From an uncultured Acidobacteriia bacterium (GTDB taxonomy: Bacteria > Acidobacteriota > Terriglobia > Bryobacterales > Bryobacteraceae), in assembly GCA_903882645.1 (NCBI GenBank), contig CAIRXZ010000361.1:1-64000 (forward strand): a DNA stretch of 64,000 nt, read 5' to 3'. The notes under the pieces were generated by a model, which was not told the origin of the DNA, ran no database searches, and saw nothing but the letters and a program-made list of their open reading frames with translations. The number at the start of each line of letters is the position of its first letter. Position 1 is the stretch's first letter. Shown one piece after another: positions 62,225 through 64,000 of the stretch. A program made the position numbers and the translations under genes.

Positions 62225-62310
62225 AACCTGTCCAACCGCTCCCTCACGGTCGCGGCTCTGAAGCCGGTTCAGAGCCGCGCGCGTAAGCAAGCGGTTCCCT
62301 GGGCTGCAAA
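62225..62310. repeat. AACCGCTCCCTCACGG inverted repeat
   Basis: CAACCGCTCCCTCACGGTCG (62233) pairs with CGCGCGTAAGCAAGCGGTT (62278), and an inner GGCTCTGAA-GCCGGT-TCAGAGCC stem (62256-62277) is perfect. The same motif family is inside copy 1 (5606) and in the cluster at 36641. It precedes the GT4 run and follows the acyltransferase stop. Confidence 0.78.
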
Positions 62311-62360
62311 CGTTATCTCGTAACAAGCGCTTAGGCATGGGTCGCGGATCCCCGAGGTTG

Positions 62361-63578
62361 CTATTCCGGGGTGGCGGATCGTGAAGCCGCGAGCTCGGAA
62401 CCCGCGGCCGGCTCGGCCGGCTTCTTCCGGATGCCGGGACGGATGAGCGATACCAGGAACGCTCGGGCGGCGCCGGTCTTCGCCTCCGTCACGCGGGAGA
62501 GCGCGAAAGCGCATAGCAGCGCGCCGGACAGGATTGCGGCCCCCGCTGCCAGCGCCGCCGCCGTAGGTTGCCAGCGGGCGCCCGGCAAGATGATCGCCCT
62601 GGCCAGAACCAGCAGGGGGAAATGGGAGACGTAAAGCGTGTACGAAAAGCCCGCCAGCAGGGCCGCCAACCGGCGGTACGCCCCGCCCACGGGAAAACCC
62701 TCTCTCGACCAGGCGGCCCATACGACGAGGCTCATGATCGCGCCGAGTCCGAAATCCGCCAGAGCGCCGCGGCCGGCGATCCAAGGTCCGGCGATGCACG
62801 CCGCCGCCAATCCGGCCAAGACGATCGCGGCCTTACGCGAAGACGGCATTCGCGCGAGCGTCACCCAGGCGATCGAGGATCCCATCAGCCAGACAAGGAA
62901 ATACACGGCGATCGACTGCCGGACAAACCATAGGCCAATCGCCAACAGGCCGGCGTAGGCGATCCGCTTCCCGATCGCGACGCGCGGCGTGGCGGCGTAA
63001 AGCAGCGCCGGGAAGAACAGGTAGTACCAGAACTCGTTGGCCAGGCTCCACAGCGGCTGGTCCGAGCCGAAGCAGGGGGTCGCGATGGTCTGCAGGAACG
63101 CCGCGCTCCCCGCGAAGGCGCGCCATGTGAAATCGGCCAGGAAAGGCTGGGGGCCGAAGAGTGGATCGGCGATTTGATACAGCCAGGCCCCCTGGGCCGT
63201 ATGGCGGCCGGCCCAATCGCACGCCGCCGTAAGCAACAGAGCCGGAATCAGCGCAACGTATAGCCGGGCGCCGCGGTTGATCAGATAAAGCGGCCAGGAC
63301 CACTGCCCCGCGTTCCAGCCCCGCAGTACGCTCCGGGTGATCAGAAACCCGCTCAGGACGAAGAACACAATCACCGCCTGGTGTCCGAGCGAGGTCGCGC
63401 CATAGAGGACCTTGTGCAGACCGGTCGCCCCCTGGATCTGACCGAAAGAGACAAAAAAGAGGGCGCGGACGTGACCCACCGCGACGGCCAGCGCGGCCAC
63501 CCCGCGGATCATGTCCAGATGCGGCATGCCGTGCGGGGATGAGCCGCCGCCCTGGGATGATGTGCGCTGTTTTTGCAT
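62361..63578 (-). CDS. Acyltransferase 3 family membrane protein
   Basis: 405 residues, about ten helices, starting MQKQRTSSQGGG before the domain HLDMIRGVAALAVAVGHVRALFF, which carries the conserved His and Arg of acyltransferase 3. VIVFFVLSGFLITRSVL follows. LWSLANEFWYYLFFPALLYA is also typical. Such enzymes O-acetylate surface polysaccharides from cytoplasmic acyl donors. Start between MQKQ and MPHLDM uncertain. Confidence 0.92.
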   Translation of the reverse strand: MQKQRTSSQGGGSSPHGMPHLDMIRGVAALAVAVGHVRALFFVSFGQIQGATGLHKVLYGATSLGHQAVIVFFVLSGFLITRSVLRGWNAGQWSWPLYLINRGARLYVALIPALLLTAACDWAGRHTAQGAWLYQIADPLFGPQPFLADFTWRAFAGSAAFLQTIATPCFGSDQPLWSLANEFWYYLFFPALLYAATPRVAIGKRIAYAGLLAIGLWFVRQSIAVYFLVWLMGSSIAWVTLARMPSSRKAAIVLAGLAAACIAGPWIAGRGALADFGLGAIMSLVVWAAWSREGFPVGGAYRRLAALLAGFSYTLYVSHFPLLVLARAIILPGARWQPTAAALAAGAAILSGALLCAFALSRVTEAKTGAARAFLVSLIRPGIRKKPAEPAAGSELAASRSATPE

Positions 63579-63601
63579 CGCCAATTGCCGCCGTATCGGG
63601 A

Positions 63602-64000
63602 TCAACGCGCCGCCGGCGTCTCCACCGCAGCGGCGTTCGATTGGCCGGCGTGCTTCCGAAGCGCCGGCCATGGCGCGGAAGATAGGATAACAGCCTTGCC
63701 GTACTGAGCCAAGTCCAGGCGATCCCACCGCCGTAACTGGCCTGCGATCTTCCGCTCATATACGACCGCCAGGCGTTGGCCGCTCTGGTCCGTGTCGATC
63801 CGCGCGAGCAGTTCCTTCAGTTTCGGCTCCTGAAAATGGACCACTACCCGGTCCTCCCCCAGGCCGGCGAAGGCGTACGCCGTAAGACCTTCCACGCCCT
63901 TGTAGCCCGGAATCGCCTTCACATCCGAACGTTGCGCCTGCGCTTCGGTCCAACCGGTGCGCGCCACCAGAAGAGTCCGCTGGGGGAGGCTCGCCAGCGC
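63602..64000 (-). CDS. C-terminal part of an unrecognised protein, cut by window edge
   Basis: The open frame runs in from the right edge (ALASLPQRTLLVARTGWTE...) to a stop at 63602, so 132 codons are visible. It is mixed alpha/beta with LTAYAFAGLGEDRVVVHFQEPKLKELLARI and an Ala-rich end. No family recognised; the absence of any hydrophobic segment suggests that it is soluble. It precedes the acyltransferase by 23 bases on the same strand, so the two may share a transcript. Confidence 0.55.
   Translation of the reverse strand, partial: ALASLPQRTLLVARTGWTEAQAQRSDVKAIPGYKGVEGLTAYAFAGLGEDRVVVHFQEPKLKELLARIDTDQSGQRLAVVYERKIAGQLRRWDRLDLAQYGKAVILSSAPWPALRKHAGQSNAAAVETPAAR

Overview
The window looks like chromosomal DNA from an acidobacterium of the Solibacter/Bryobacterales type. 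This is inferred from several things seen together: high GC, many four-base ATGA overlaps, BlaI/M56 pairs fused to carboxypeptidase-regulatory repeats, NIPSNAP and GH97 proteins, PEP-CTERM proteins, and dispersed CAGC-rich intergenic elements. No rRNA, tRNA, CRISPR array or replication origin was recognised.

Left part (1-34 kb), mostly housekeeping and secreted functions. Two tandem GH97 glycosidases are followed by a coupled nicotinamide salvage pair (pncB, pncA). Next comes a GldA/F/G-type ABC system with a DUF4340 protein, a ZIP metal transporter, and a small two-gene module of a membrane-anchored TIR-like protein and a PIN-domain protein. Then come ClpB, HtpX and an RlmI-type methyltransferase, a DUF1778/GNAT toxin-antitoxin pair, and a BlaI/M56 regulatory pair with two operator-like dyads. 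A duplicated regulatory-repeat protein, a secreted methyltransferase-like protein, a molybdopterin oxidoreductase, a parvulin, a DUF3108 protein followed in frame by a zinc-ribbon remnant, a three-gene TPR operon and gap complete this part. Long CAGC-rich imperfect inverted repeats separate many of these blocks.

Right part (34-64 kb), almost entirely on the minus strand, is a surface polysaccharide and modification region. It holds GDP-fucose synthesis (gmd, fcl), an O-antigen ligase, two PEP-CTERM proteins, a FecR-like protein, many glycosyltransferases (GT2, GT4, GT39-like, two SPINDLY/GT41-like), two FkbM methyltransferases, a WcaF-like acetyltransferase and a membrane acyltransferase.

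The most interesting content lies inside that region, at 49.9-53.6 kb: a lasso peptide biosynthetic cluster. It is transcribed as B1 (PqqD-like recognition protein), B2 (transglutaminase-like leader peptidase), C (asparagine-synthetase-like cyclase with Ser instead of Cys at position 2), A (a 49-residue precursor) and an HPr-kinase-like protein. The predicted core is GKTASPHQEIGHTTYRTY: Thr at -2, Gly1 and Glu9 fit a nine-residue macrolactam ring. The precursor starts inside the end of the cyclase gene. The kinase suggests a phosphorylated lasso peptide, but here the C-terminal residue is Tyr rather than Ser. A nucleotidyltransferase of a family found in some lasso clusters lies about 8 kb further downstream. 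An inactive IS200-like transposase remnant with long inverted arms lies next to the cluster.
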